Assembly (NCBI RefSeq): GCF_016863615.1
Contig: NZ_BOPF01000031.1
Coordinates: forward strand, 1-64,000
Length of the DNA: 64,000 nucleotides
Reading direction: 5' to 3'
Origin: Virgisporangium aliadipatigenens
GTDB lineage: Bacteria > Actinomycetota > Actinomycetes > Mycobacteriales > Micromonosporaceae
Positions within the stretch are counted from its first letter, which is position 1. Each line of letters begins with the position of its first letter. The translations under genes and the position numbers were made by a program. Shown piece by piece: positions 1 through 7,458 of the stretch. Below the pieces are notes generated by a model, which worked only from the letters and a program-made list of their open reading frames with translations, did not search any database and was not told the origin of the DNA.

Positions 1-6
1 CGGCCG

Positions 7-26
7 CCACAACTGCAAGATCGGCG
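7..26. repeat. Right arm of palindromic element family A (copy A1, cut by window edge)
   Basis: The 20 bases here are identical to the right arm of the perfect inverted repeat at 52215-52291 and nearly identical to the one at 41601-41673. The matching left arm would lie before the window. It sits just downstream of the Lrp-type gene, the same gene-end placement as the other copies. Confidence 0.7.
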
Positions 27-41
27 GGTGCGGGCCGAAGG

Positions 42-329
42 CTAGTCCGCGTCGGGGAAGCCCAGCGAGAACGCCGCGTCCAGGTCGTGCCGCGAGAAGA
101 CGCTGAACGCCACGTGCGAATCCGTGTTGAGCACACCCGGGACCTTCGAGATCTGGCCGGTGATCACCGTGGCGATGTCCTCGAAGCGGCGCACCCGCAC
201 CACGGCGATCAGGTCGACCTGACCGGTCACCGAGTACACCTCGCTCACGCCGTCGATGTCGGCGATGGCCTGCGCCACCTCCGGGATCGAGTCCGTCGCG
301 CAGTCGATGAGAACGATCGCCGTGTTCAC
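42..329 (-). CDS. Stand-alone Lrp/AsnC ligand-binding (RAM) domain protein
   Basis: A 95-residue protein consisting only of the ligand-binding half of an Lrp/AsnC regulator; there is no helix-turn-helix. The pattern IPEVAQAIADIDGVSEVYSV followed by a Gly-rich D-L-I-A-V-V strand and a C-terminal SRHDL stretch is typical of the small actinobacterial members. Such proteins are thought to bind amino acids and oligomerise, possibly modulating full-length Lrp proteins; the target here is unknown. The GTG at 329 is preferred because GAG lies about 8 bases upstream; a GTG at 338 would add three residues. It lies one to ten bases after the stop of the nucleotidyltransferase gene and probably belongs to the same transcript. 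Confidence 0.75.
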   Translation of the reverse strand: MNTAIVLIDCATDSIPEVAQAIADIDGVSEVYSVTGQVDLIAVVRVRRFEDIATVITGQISKVPGVLNTDSHVAFSVFSRHDLDAAFSLGFPDAD

Positions 330-339
330 GATCAGCACT

Positions 340-1155
340 CTACGCCGGCACGGTCAGGGTTTCTCCCGCACGGATCGCCCGCTCCAGCGCCTCTCCCTCG
401 CGCACCCGCGCACCGGGCCAGACGACCGCGTCGCGCACCTCGCCCTCGACGACGGCGCCCGCGCCGATCACCGCCCGCGTCACCGGCGCGGCCACCGTCG
501 CACCCGGGTCGACGAGGCTGCCGCCATCCGCGGCGTGGAGATTCGCGGCCAGGTAGTCGCGCGGGGTCCCCGTGTCGACATAGGTCCCTTCATATCGAAC
601 GACCGTGAGCCGGCCGTCCCGTTCGGCCGGCCGCCAGGCGGTGCGGACCAGCTCGTTCCGCTCGATCGGCAGGTCGCGCACGATCGACCAGGGCAGCAGG
701 GAGAAGCCGGCGAAGCGGTGGCCGCTGAACTCGTTCCCGCCGGGGACGCCGAGGATGCGCACGCTGTCGCCGTCCCAGCCGTCGAGGAGGGCCGCGATGT
801 CCTTGCCGGGCGGGCGCTCCGGGTCGGCCAGGTACGCGTCGGCGTTGCCGACCAGCACACCCCGGCCGTCGATCCAGTGCTTGAGCCGCGCTATGCCGCC
901 GGAGGTTCCCCACGGATCATCGGGCTCGACGGAGACGGTCAGGCGGCCGCCGACGTGGGTGACCACCTGGTCGGCGAGGTAACAGGCGTTGACGGCGGTG
1001 TCGAGGCCGAGCGCCCCGACGCGGGCCAGGGCGCGGTCGAGCAGGGCGACGTTGCCGACCGGGCAGAGCGCCTTGGGCAGCAGCGCGGTGAGCGGGCGCA
1101 ACCGCTGTCCCTCACCGGCCGCGAGAACGACCGCGCAGAGATCCCGCGCGCTCAT
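340..1155 (-). CDS. Sugar-phosphate nucleotidyltransferase (NTP_transferase family)
   Basis: The 271-residue protein opens with AVVLAAGEGQRLRPLTALLPKAL, matching the family signature GxGxRLxPLT..PK for nucleotide binding and catalysis, and has an internal GNADAYL segment (metal Asp). The C-terminal part is short and has hexapeptide-like features (GATV, GAGAVVEG, ARVREG). This predicts transfer of a nucleotidyl group to a sugar 1-phosphate, as in glucose-1-phosphate thymidylyl- or mannose-1-phosphate guanylyltransferases; the sugar cannot be read from sequence. Its ATG overlaps the stop of the upstream Nudix gene (ATGA), so the two are translationally coupled. The usual full left-handed beta-helix domain is not present. 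Confidence 0.85.
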   Translation of the reverse strand: MSARDLCAVVLAAGEGQRLRPLTALLPKALCPVGNVALLDRALARVGALGLDTAVNACYLADQVVTHVGGRLTVSVEPDDPWGTSGGIARLKHWIDGRGVLVGNADAYLADPERPPGKDIAALLDGWDGDSVRILGVPGGNEFSGHRFAGFSLLPWSIVRDLPIERNELVRTAWRPAERDGRLTVVRYEGTYVDTGTPRDYLAANLHAADGGSLVDPGATVAAPVTRAVIGAGAVVEGEVRDAVVWPGARVREGEALERAIRAGETLTVPA

Positions 1156-1676
1156 TTCGCGTACGGCCCGATGCCGTAGTGGGCGAGCAGCCGCGCCGTC
1201 GGAACGGCCAGCGGCGGCAGGTTGTCGATCGGGTGGAACACCGCCTCGTACACCTCCGCCCCGTCCACCGCCGGCGTCACGTCGGCCGGCACCTCCGCCT
1301 CGAACACGCAGTCCACCCAGCGGCCCTTGGTGTGGATGATCGCGTTGGGGTTGGCCGGGCGCAGCTCGCTCACGTCCAGCTTGATGCCGGCCTCCTCGCC
1401 CAGTTCGCGGGCGGCGCACTGGATCGGCTCCTCGCCGCGGTCCATCAGCCCACCGGGAACGCCCCAGCCGTTGCCGGGCGGCTGGCGCAGGAGAAGCAGC
1501 CGTTCGCCGTCGGGAGTGGACTGCCGGACCATGATCACCGCGCCGATGATGTAGCGGGGCTGCAGCGTCCGGGCCGCGCGACGGCGCCACGACGCGGGCA
1601 TCCCGTAGAAGGCCCGGTAGAAGACCCGGCGCGCGGTGTGAACCGGCCCGCGGCGGGCGGGGGACTGTGCTGACAC
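1152..1676 (-). CDS. Nudix hydrolase
   Basis: This 174-residue protein carries a complete Nudix box: G-LMDRG-E-EPIQCAA-RE-L-GEEAGI fits Gx5Ex7REUxEExGU, the Mg-binding catalytic motif for hydrolysing nucleoside diphosphates linked to another moiety. The substrate is not evident. A basic N-terminal helix of about 40 residues precedes the domain. The GTG start at 1676 is preceded by TAGCCT with a 7-base gap and no ribosome site, so the mRNA is probably leaderless. The coupled downstream nucleotidyltransferase makes NDP-sugar metabolism or clean-up a plausible context (inference). Confidence 0.88.
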   Translation of the reverse strand: MSAQSPARRGPVHTARRVFYRAFYGMPASWRRRAARTLQPRYIIGAVIMVRQSTPDGERLLLLRQPPGNGWGVPGGLMDRGEEPIQCAARELGEEAGIKLDVSELRPANPNAIIHTKGRWVDCVFEAEVPADVTPAVDGAEVYEAVFHPIDNLPPLAVPTARLLAHYGIGPYAK

Positions 1677-1706
1677 CTGCGCCAGGCTAGAGGATGGGAG
1701 GGAGCT

Positions 1707-1735
1707 CTACTGGGGCGAGTGGTCCACGGCGATCC
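1707..1735. repeat. Partial duplicate of the relA 3' end
   Basis: The bases CTACTGGGGCGAGTGGTCCA repeat, with one mismatch, the bases at 1831-1850 that encode the last codons and stop of the RelA/SpoT gene. Read on the minus strand the copy would spell VDHSPQ-stop. It lies 124 bases beyond the real stop. Nothing else was recognised in the 1677-1830 intergenic region. Confidence 0.7.
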
Positions 1736-1830
1736 GTTTCCCGCGCGGGCACGGCTCCGCCCCACGCCGGCTTCCCTCCGCTGCGCTCCGGTCCAGGCGG
1801 CGTGCTATGCCGCGCTCGCTGTTGCGCGGC

Positions 1831-3684
1831 CTACTGGGGAGAGTGGTCCACCGCGGCGATCAGCCGGTCGACGACGGTGGCCGCCGCGACCTTGTGATCG
1901 GCGACCGCCACGAGCAGCGTCTCCAGGTCGGGGTACCCGAGCTGCGGCGCCAGGCGCACCAGCGGCAGGTCGCTGGCGAGCCCGCGGCCGTGCTGGCGCA
2001 GCGCGAGCCCGATGGCGACCCGGCCGAGCCGGACCTTGTTGGCGATCGTGACCGCCGGCTCCTTGTACTTGTCGAACCAGCGCCCGATGTGCAGCCGCGC
2101 GTGCGAGGTCTTGACGATGTCGAGCCATTCCTCGGACGGCCCGGGCGGCGCGGCCTTCTCGTCGTAGTCGAACTCGTCCTTCTGCCCCGGCCGGGTGATG
2201 ATCTCCACGGAGTCGCCGTCGTCCAGCGTGGACGTCAACGGCACGAGCCGGCCGTTGAGCCGGGCGCCGATGCAGCGGTGCCCCACGTCGGCGCTCAGCG
2301 TGTAGGCCAGGTCGACCGGGGTCGCCTCGGAGGGCAGCAGCACGGGACGGCCGGTGGAGGTGAAGACGATGATCTGCGACTCGGACAGGTCGCACCGCAG
2401 CGACGCGAGGAACTGCCCCGGCTCCGCCGCCGCGCTCTCCCAGTCGAGCACCCGCTGCAGCCAGTCCAGCTGCTCGGCGCGCGCCGCGGGACCGAAGCCG
2501 CTGCCCAGGTCGGGATAGCGGAAGTTGGCGGCGATGCCGTACTCCGCGGCCCGGTGCATCTCGGCGGTGCGGATCAGCACCTCGACCGAACGGTCACCGG
2601 GCCCGATGACCGTCGTGTGCAGCGAACGGTAGAGGTTGTTCTTCGGGGAGGCGATGAAGTCCTTGAACCGGCCGGGCACGGGGCGCCATCGCCCGTGGAT
2701 CGCACCGAGCGCCGCGTAGCAGTCCATGTCGTCGCCGTTGACCGTGATCACGACGCGCGGCAGGTCGTGCGGCTCGGGGTACCGCCCGGCGACGGTGTCC
2801 TTCCAGATGGAGTACAGGTGCCGGGGCCGGGACTGGACCTTGGACTCGATCTTGCCGGTCTTGAGCTCGTGCGTGAACGCCGTGATGACCTGCTCGAGAT
2901 AGCTCTCCCAGCCCTCGCGATGGCGCAGGTAGTCGGCGACCATCGCGTAGCCGCTCGGCGTGATGGCCTTGAGGACGCAGTCCTCCAGCTCCCGCTTGAG
3001 CAGCTGGATGCCGAGCCGGTCGCAGAGCGGTACCAGCACGTCCCGGGTGGCGATCGCGATGCGCTTCTGCGACGCCGGCGAACGGGCGTCGAGCGTGCGC
3101 ATGTTGTGCACCCGGTCGGCCATCTTGATGATCAGCACCCGGACGTCCCGGCCGGCCGAGATCATCAGCTTGCGGATGGTCTCCGCCTCGGCGGCGTCCC
3201 CGAAGAACAGCTTGTCGAACTTGGTCAGCCCGTCGACGATCAGCGCCACCTCGGGGCCGAAGTCGCTCTCCAGCGCCTGGAGCGTGTAGCTGGTGTCCTC
3301 GACCGTGTCGTGCAGCAGCGCTGCCACCAGCGTGACCGTGTCCATCCCCAGGTCGGCGAGGATCTCGGTGACCTCGACCGGGTGGGTGATGTACGGGTCG
3401 CCGCTCTTGCGCATCTGGCCGCGGTGCATGCGCTCGGCGGTCTCGTAGGCGCGGCGGATCACCGTGACGTCGGCGTCGGAGTGGATCTGCCGGTGGGTCC
3501 GGATCACGTTCATGATCGGGTCGTTGGTCGACGCCCACGGCATCATCGCCAGCAGCCGCTGGGTCAGCCCCGGGGTGGCCGGACCCTGCTCCACTTTGGA
3601 CGCCGGCTCCTCGGCGCGCGGCGCGGCCGCCGCGAGGGCCTGGTCGGCAAGGCTGCCGCCGGTCCGTCGCATGGCGGAATCCAC
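1831..3684 (-). CDS. RelA/SpoT family (p)ppGpp synthetase/hydrolase, short form
   Basis: The 617-residue protein has an HD hydrolase domain (GQMRKSGDPYITHP, LLHDTVEDT, KMADRVHNMRTL, so the metal and catalytic residues are present). A synthetase domain follows (SRPRHLYSIWKD, FKDFIASPKNNLYRSLHTT, VEVLIRT..AEYGIAA), then a TGS domain around residues 420-480 (VFTSTGRPVLLPSEATPVDL). The C-terminus stops where classical Rel enzymes (about 740-790 residues) continue into the zinc-finger and ACT domains, so ribosome and amino-acid sensing may be altered. The strand normally reading D-L-x-G/A-x-R is here HDLPRVVITV, with the Asp kept. GTG 3684 is chosen because GGAGG lies 8 bases upstream; GTG 3693 would abut that site. 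It may be a second Rel paralogue, with a full-length enzyme elsewhere (inference). Confidence 0.9.
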   Translation of the reverse strand: MDSAMRRTGGSLADQALAAAAPRAEEPASKVEQGPATPGLTQRLLAMMPWASTNDPIMNVIRTHRQIHSDADVTVIRRAYETAERMHRGQMRKSGDPYITHPVEVTEILADLGMDTVTLVAALLHDTVEDTSYTLQALESDFGPEVALIVDGLTKFDKLFFGDAAEAETIRKLMISAGRDVRVLIIKMADRVHNMRTLDARSPASQKRIAIATRDVLVPLCDRLGIQLLKRELEDCVLKAITPSGYAMVADYLRHREGWESYLEQVITAFTHELKTGKIESKVQSRPRHLYSIWKDTVAGRYPEPHDLPRVVITVNGDDMDCYAALGAIHGRWRPVPGRFKDFIASPKNNLYRSLHTTVIGPGDRSVEVLIRTAEMHRAAEYGIAANFRYPDLGSGFGPAARAEQLDWLQRVLDWESAAAEPGQFLASLRCDLSESQIIVFTSTGRPVLLPSEATPVDLAYTLSADVGHRCIGARLNGRLVPLTSTLDDGDSVEIITRPGQKDEFDYDEKAAPPGPSEEWLDIVKTSHARLHIGRWFDKYKEPAVTIANKVRLGRVAIGLALRQHGRGLASDLPLVRLAPQLGYPDLETLLVAVADHKVAAATVVDRLIAAVDHSPQ

Positions 3685-3750
3685 GGCTGGCACCTCCTCA
3701 CCGCCCCGGCGTACGGGCGATCGGCACGGGCAATTGGATGGGTCCAGGGT

Positions 3751-3780
3751 AATGACCGATCCGTTGCCCGATCGGTCATT
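3751..3780. promoter_or_regulatory. 11-bp perfect inverted repeat upstream of the RelA/SpoT gene
   Basis: AATGACCGATC and GATCGGTCATT are separated by 8 bases. The site is 67 bases upstream of the RelA/SpoT start and 72 bases after the stop of the DnaQ-UvrC gene, both on the minus strand. It could be an operator for the first or a terminator hairpin for the second; no U-tract follows on the minus strand. Confidence 0.5.
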
Positions 3781-3851
3781 TGAACATGTGCAAACGTCGG
3801 ATGCGGGATTGGCGCATCGGGTCTAGACGGGCCGTGGGGGGACGTACAGGT

Positions 3852-5573
3852 CTACGACGGTAGCTCAACCTGGGCGCTCGCCGCCGCCTCCGCCCGATCG
3901 AGCAGGGCCCGCCACCGTCCCGCCCCCCGCGCGGGTGACGCCCAACCGTCGGCCAGACGGACGAGGCGGGTCTCGGGGCGTTCGACCCAGGCGAGGATGC
4001 GCTCGCTCTCGGCCGCGCTGGCCGCGGGGGTCGGGCCGGGCCCGGGCATGACCGTCTCGGCGGTGGCCAGCATCGCCTCCACGGTGATCATCGGGTGCGC
4101 GCCGGCCGGGGAGACGCCCGCCGCCGCGAGCCGTCCCCGACGGGCCACGGTGATCTCCCAGCCGCCACCGACCGCCGGTCGCGCCGCGACCACTTCTTCG
4201 ATCCGGGTGAACGCCGCCAGCCGCTGCATCCGTACGGACGCCCGGAGAAAGGCCACCAGTCGGCTACGCACATTTGCCGCATCCTCGTAGCGCTTGGCGT
4301 CGGCCAGCACCCCGATCCGGTCCATCAGGCGCTCGACGACCCCGGCCGGATCGTCCACGGTGGCCGCCCGGACCGGGTCGGAGATCCGCTCGACGTACTC
4401 CTCCGGCGTGATCCGCAACTCGCACGGGGCCGGGCAGCGCCCCAACTCGGCCAGCGCGCAGGCCGGGGTCGGCTTGCGCACCGACAGCTTGTGCGTGCAC
4501 TGGCGCAGCGGCACCGCGTCGTAGATGCCGGCCGCCGCCAGCTCCGCGGCCCGCCGCGACCCGAACGGCCCCAGGTACGCCGCGCCGTCCTCGGCGACCT
4601 GCCGCACGAGCGACAGCCGTGGATACGCCTCCGCGGTCAGCTTCAGCCAGAACACCCGCTCGGGGAACTTCGAGCGCCGGTTGTACGGCGGCTTGTGGGC
4701 CGCGATCAGGCGCAGCTCCCGTACCTCGGCCTCCAGCGCGTGGGCGCACTCGATGGCCTCGACCCGCTCGGCGGCGGCGAGCATCTCGCTCATCCGGGCG
4801 CGCTTCTCGGCGGCGGTGAAGTAGGAGCGCACCCGCGTCGCGATCGACGAACTGGTGCCGACGTACAGCGGCCGCTCCTTCGCGTCCCGAAAGACGTAGA
4901 CGCCGGGAACGTCCGGGAGGCCGTTGGCCAGATGCTTCTTGCGCCGCTGCTCCGGACTGACCGCCTTGACGAACTCCAGCGCGTCGCCGAGCGTGTGCAC
5001 CTTGTGGCTGCCCAGCCGGCCGATCAGCCCGTGCAGCACGTCGACCGTCGCCTTGGCGTCGGCCAGCGCCCGGTGGCACGGCTCGGTCTGGGCCCGGAAG
5101 TGCCGCGCCAGCGTGGCGAGCTTGTGGTTGGGCACCTCGTCGGCGATGAGCGCCCGCCGGGCCAGTTGCGCGGTGTCCAGGATCAACGGCTTGGGCCAGG
5201 TGTAGCCCAGCTCGTTGCACGCGGTCCGCAAGAAGTTGGCGTCGTAGGGCGCGTTGTGCGCCACGAGCACCGCACCCTCCATGAACTGCAGGAACCCGGG
5301 CAGCACCTCGTCGATCGGCGGTGCCGGCAGGACCATCGCCTCGGTGATCCCGGTCAGCACCGTGATGAACGGCGGGATCCGCTCCATCGGCCGCACGAGC
5401 GTCGCGAACTCGCCGAGCACCTCGCCGCCGCGCACCTTGACCGCGCCGATCTCGGTGATGCCGCCGCCGCTGACCGCCCCGCCGGTGGTCTCCAGGTCCA
5501 CCACGACGAACGTGGTGCTGAACAGGGACGCGGCCCGCGGATCGTCGAACAGCGCGTCGAGGGTGAGCTGCAC
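3852..5573 (-). CDS. DEDDh 3'-5' exonuclease fused to a UvrC-type GIY-YIG nuclease
   Basis: A fusion of about 573 residues. The N-terminal DnaQ-like domain has FVVVDLETTGG (motif I, D and E), HNAPYDANFLR (motif II) and CHRALADAKAT (DEDDh motif III). From about residue 230 a GIY-YIG domain follows (GVYVFRDAKERPLYVGTS with a downstream TRVRSYF), then a UvrC-like Cys-containing stretch (PTPACALAELGRCPAPC). The architecture matches the actinobacterial family of M. tuberculosis Rv2191, presumed to act in DNA repair by incision and end-trimming; the substrate is not established. GTG 5573 begins VQLTLDALFDD just before the exonuclease fold; an ATG about 22 codons upstream is possible. It is divergent from the NYN gene, with an AT-rich 140-bp gap containing CTGACAAT and its complement ATTGTCAG. 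Confidence 0.85.
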   Translation of the reverse strand: MQLTLDALFDDPRAASLFSTTFVVVDLETTGGAVSGGGITEIGAVKVRGGEVLGEFATLVRPMERIPPFITVLTGITEAMVLPAPPIDEVLPGFLQFMEGAVLVAHNAPYDANFLRTACNELGYTWPKPLILDTAQLARRALIADEVPNHKLATLARHFRAQTEPCHRALADAKATVDVLHGLIGRLGSHKVHTLGDALEFVKAVSPEQRRKKHLANGLPDVPGVYVFRDAKERPLYVGTSSSIATRVRSYFTAAEKRARMSEMLAAAERVEAIECAHALEAEVRELRLIAAHKPPYNRRSKFPERVFWLKLTAEAYPRLSLVRQVAEDGAAYLGPFGSRRAAELAAAGIYDAVPLRQCTHKLSVRKPTPACALAELGRCPAPCELRITPEEYVERISDPVRAATVDDPAGVVERLMDRIGVLADAKRYEDAANVRSRLVAFLRASVRMQRLAAFTRIEEVVAARPAVGGGWEITVARRGRLAAAGVSPAGAHPMITVEAMLATAETVMPGPGPTPAASAAESERILAWVERPETRLVRLADGWASPARGAGRWRALLDRAEAAASAQVELPS

Positions 5574-5713
5574 GGGCCGCAGCGTAGGGGAGGGGTCTGA
5601 CAATCTGTCCTTGAGTGTTTTCACATATGCGTTCGGTAACGATCGCATTGTCAGGCAATCGTCGGCAACCTTGATCCGTACAGTCCGGCGCCGACAGTGC
5701 GACACTGGAGGGT

Positions 5714-7093
5714 ATGTCCTCCCAGCCGCACCCCGCTGACCCCGCCCCGCGGGGTTCGCTGTCGGCGGAATCGGAGACAGACCTCGATCTCGAACCGGTC
5801 CTTCCCGCTCCCGTGCGCCAGCGTGTGATCACCCTCGCCTCAGGTGCCCTCACCGGCCTGCCCAACGACGAGATGCCCAACGCGCTGCGCCGGATCGCCA
5901 AGTTCGCCCCCAACAAGCGCGCCCAGCACGGCGGTGCCCTGATCGCGACCCAGCTCGGGACGGACGCCCTGTTCCGGCAGCGGATCGCGACCCGGATCGT
6001 CGACGACGCCGGCGAGCTCGGCGCGGCCGTCGCCGAGGGTGCGCCGCCGGCCGCGGCCGACCCGGTCGAGGTCGCCGCGCTGGCCTATCTTTCCCGGCCC
6101 GACGGCTGGCGTGAGCTGGTCGAGGCGGCCACCGAGGCGCTGCGCCTCGACGCCGAGAACGCCTCCACCGCCAACCAGATCCGTGATCTCGAGCACCAGA
6201 TGGCCCGGCTCGAGCACGACCGCGCCGTCGCCCGGACCGAGGCCGACAAGCTGCGCGACGAGCTGGCCCGGCTGCGCGACGAGACCGCCGGCATCCGCGA
6301 GGAGGCCCGCCGGCTCACCCGCACCGTCCGCGAACTGGAGCAGCGCGAGCGCAAGGCCACCGAGATGCTCGCTACGGAGCGGGGCCGCGCCGCCCGCGCC
6401 GCCGCCGACCACGACGCCGAGGTGCGCCGGCTCAAGGCCCGCCTCGCCGAGGCCGAGGGCCTGGTGGGTGCCGCGCGGCAGAGCGCCAAGGACGCCCGCG
6501 CCGCCGACGACGCCCGCCTCTGGTTGCTGTTGGAGACGATCGGCCAGGCCGCCGTCGGTCTGCGTCGCGAGCTGGCGTTGGAACCGACGGATCGGCTGCC
6601 CGCCGACTTCGTGGCCGACGTGGCCGCCGACCGGCCCGACATCACCGGCCAGTCGGCGAAGGCGCGCGCGCTCGACGCCGACGACCCGGCCCGGCTCGAC
6701 CAGCTGCTCGCCCTGCCCAAGGCGCACCTCGTCGTCGACGGCTACAACGTCACCAAGCGCGGCTACCCGGACATGTCGTTGGAGCACCAGCGCAGCCGCC
6801 TGATCACCGGTCTCGGCGGGATAGCCGCCCAGACGCGTGCCGAGGTCACCTGCGTGTTCGACGGCGCCGAACGCATCATCGGCCTGCCGCCCGCGCCCCG
6901 CGGCGTGCGGGTGCTCTTCTCCAAGAAGGGCGAGACGGCCGACGAGCTGATCCGCCGGCTCGTGCGCGCCGAGCCGCCCGGCCGGCCGGTGACGGTCATC
7001 TCCTCCGACCGCGAGGTCGCCGACGGCGTGCGCCGCCACGGTGCGTACCCGCTGTCCTCGGATTCCCTGCTCAGGCGCCTGGGCCGGACGTAA
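5714..7093 (+). CDS. Coiled-coil protein with C-terminal NYN (PIN-like) RNase domain
   Basis: The 459-residue protein starts at ATG 5714 with GGAGGG immediately upstream. Residues 150-260 are a long charged heptad-like helix (DLEHQMARLEHDRAVARTEA and onward), a clear coiled coil. The last 150 residues form a NYN/YacP-type domain: LVVDGYNVTK (Asp and Asn of the active site), CVFDGAER and VISSDREVAD, which supply acidic residues typical of metal-dependent RNases such as Rae1. The protein probably cleaves RNA; the coiled coil may oligomerise or bind a partner. It is transcribed divergently from the DnaQ-UvrC nuclease. Confidence 0.82.
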   Translation: MSSQPHPADPAPRGSLSAESETDLDLEPVLPAPVRQRVITLASGALTGLPNDEMPNALRRIAKFAPNKRAQHGGALIATQLGTDALFRQRIATRIVDDAGELGAAVAEGAPPAAADPVEVAALAYLSRPDGWRELVEAATEALRLDAENASTANQIRDLEHQMARLEHDRAVARTEADKLRDELARLRDETAGIREEARRLTRTVRELEQRERKATEMLATERGRAARAAADHDAEVRRLKARLAEAEGLVGAARQSAKDARAADDARLWLLLETIGQAAVGLRRELALEPTDRLPADFVADVAADRPDITGQSAKARALDADDPARLDQLLALPKAHLVVDGYNVTKRGYPDMSLEHQRSRLITGLGGIAAQTRAEVTCVFDGAERIIGLPPAPRGVRVLFSKKGETADELIRRLVRAEPPGRPVTVISSDREVADGVRRHGAYPLSSDSLLRRLGRT

Positions 7094-7102
7094 CTTCGGG
7101 TT

Positions 7103-7125
7103 TTGTCGTACCCCTCGGTTACCGT
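7103..7125 (+). promoter_or_regulatory. Putative PafBC/RecA-NDp-type promoter
   Basis: TTGTCGTAC, 8 bases, then TACCGT. The mycobacterial LexA-independent DNA-damage promoter consensus is TTGTCRGTG-N8-TAnnnT. The same 12 bases TTTTGTCGTACC with the same spacing to a TAnnnT box occur in front of the SOS mutasome operon at 59682-59704. Here the box lies 31 bases before the ATG of the small Cys4 protein. Confidence 0.55.
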
Positions 7126-7156
7126 CCGTCTCGGATGGCGATCGCGAGGAGGGGCG

Positions 7157-7393
7157 ATGCTCATCGATTGTGAGACATGCACCGCACGCGGGGCCGGCTG
7201 TGCCGACTGCGCGCTGACGGCACTGTTCACGCCGCCGGTCGAGGTAGAGGTGCTCGACCGGGACGAGCTGTGGGCGGTGGAGATACTGACCCGTGCCGGC
7301 TTCGAGGTGGAGGTGCTGGAGCCCCACGACGAGCCGGTGAGCCCGACGCTCCCGCTGTTGCCCCGCACCCCCCGAGCCCGCCGCGCCTCGTAG
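7157..7393 (+). CDS. Small Cys4 (zinc-ribbon-like) conserved protein
   Basis: This 78-residue protein begins MLIDCETCTARGAGCADCAL. The Cys spacing C-x2-C-x5-C-x2-C suggests one zinc or Fe-S site. The rest is an acidic, proline-rich tail (VEVEVLDRDELWAVEILTRA, then PRTPRARRAS). The ATG at 7157 has AGGAGGGG 2-9 bases upstream. I recall similar small proteins in other actinobacteria but know no function. Its promoter resembles DNA-damage-inducible promoters, so a role in the damage response is a testable inference. Confidence 0.75.
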   Translation: MLIDCETCTARGAGCADCALTALFTPPVEVEVLDRDELWAVEILTRAGFEVEVLEPHDEPVSPTLPLLPRTPRARRAS

Positions 7394-7397
7394 TTGT

Positions 7398-7458
7398 CGA
7401 TCTTGGAACGCCAGGCATGATCGAATGGGCGATCTACCTGTCTGGTGTTCCAAGATCG
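7398..7458. repeat. Palindromic element family B (61 bp)
   Basis: CGATCTTGGAACGCCAG (7398-7414) is the inverted complement, with one mismatch, of CTGGTGTTCCAAGATCG (7442-7458); the loop is 27 bases. The right arm supplies the last codons (ADLGTPDR) and, with the loop, the stop of the DUF559 gene on the minus strand. The architecture is like families A and C. Confidence 0.75.

Noticed and set aside
1807-3783. Very long plus-strand open frame opposite the RelA/SpoT gene
   Set aside because: It is the antisense shadow of a clear coding gene in a GC-rich genome; its residues are Arg/Gly/Pro/Val-rich without motifs.
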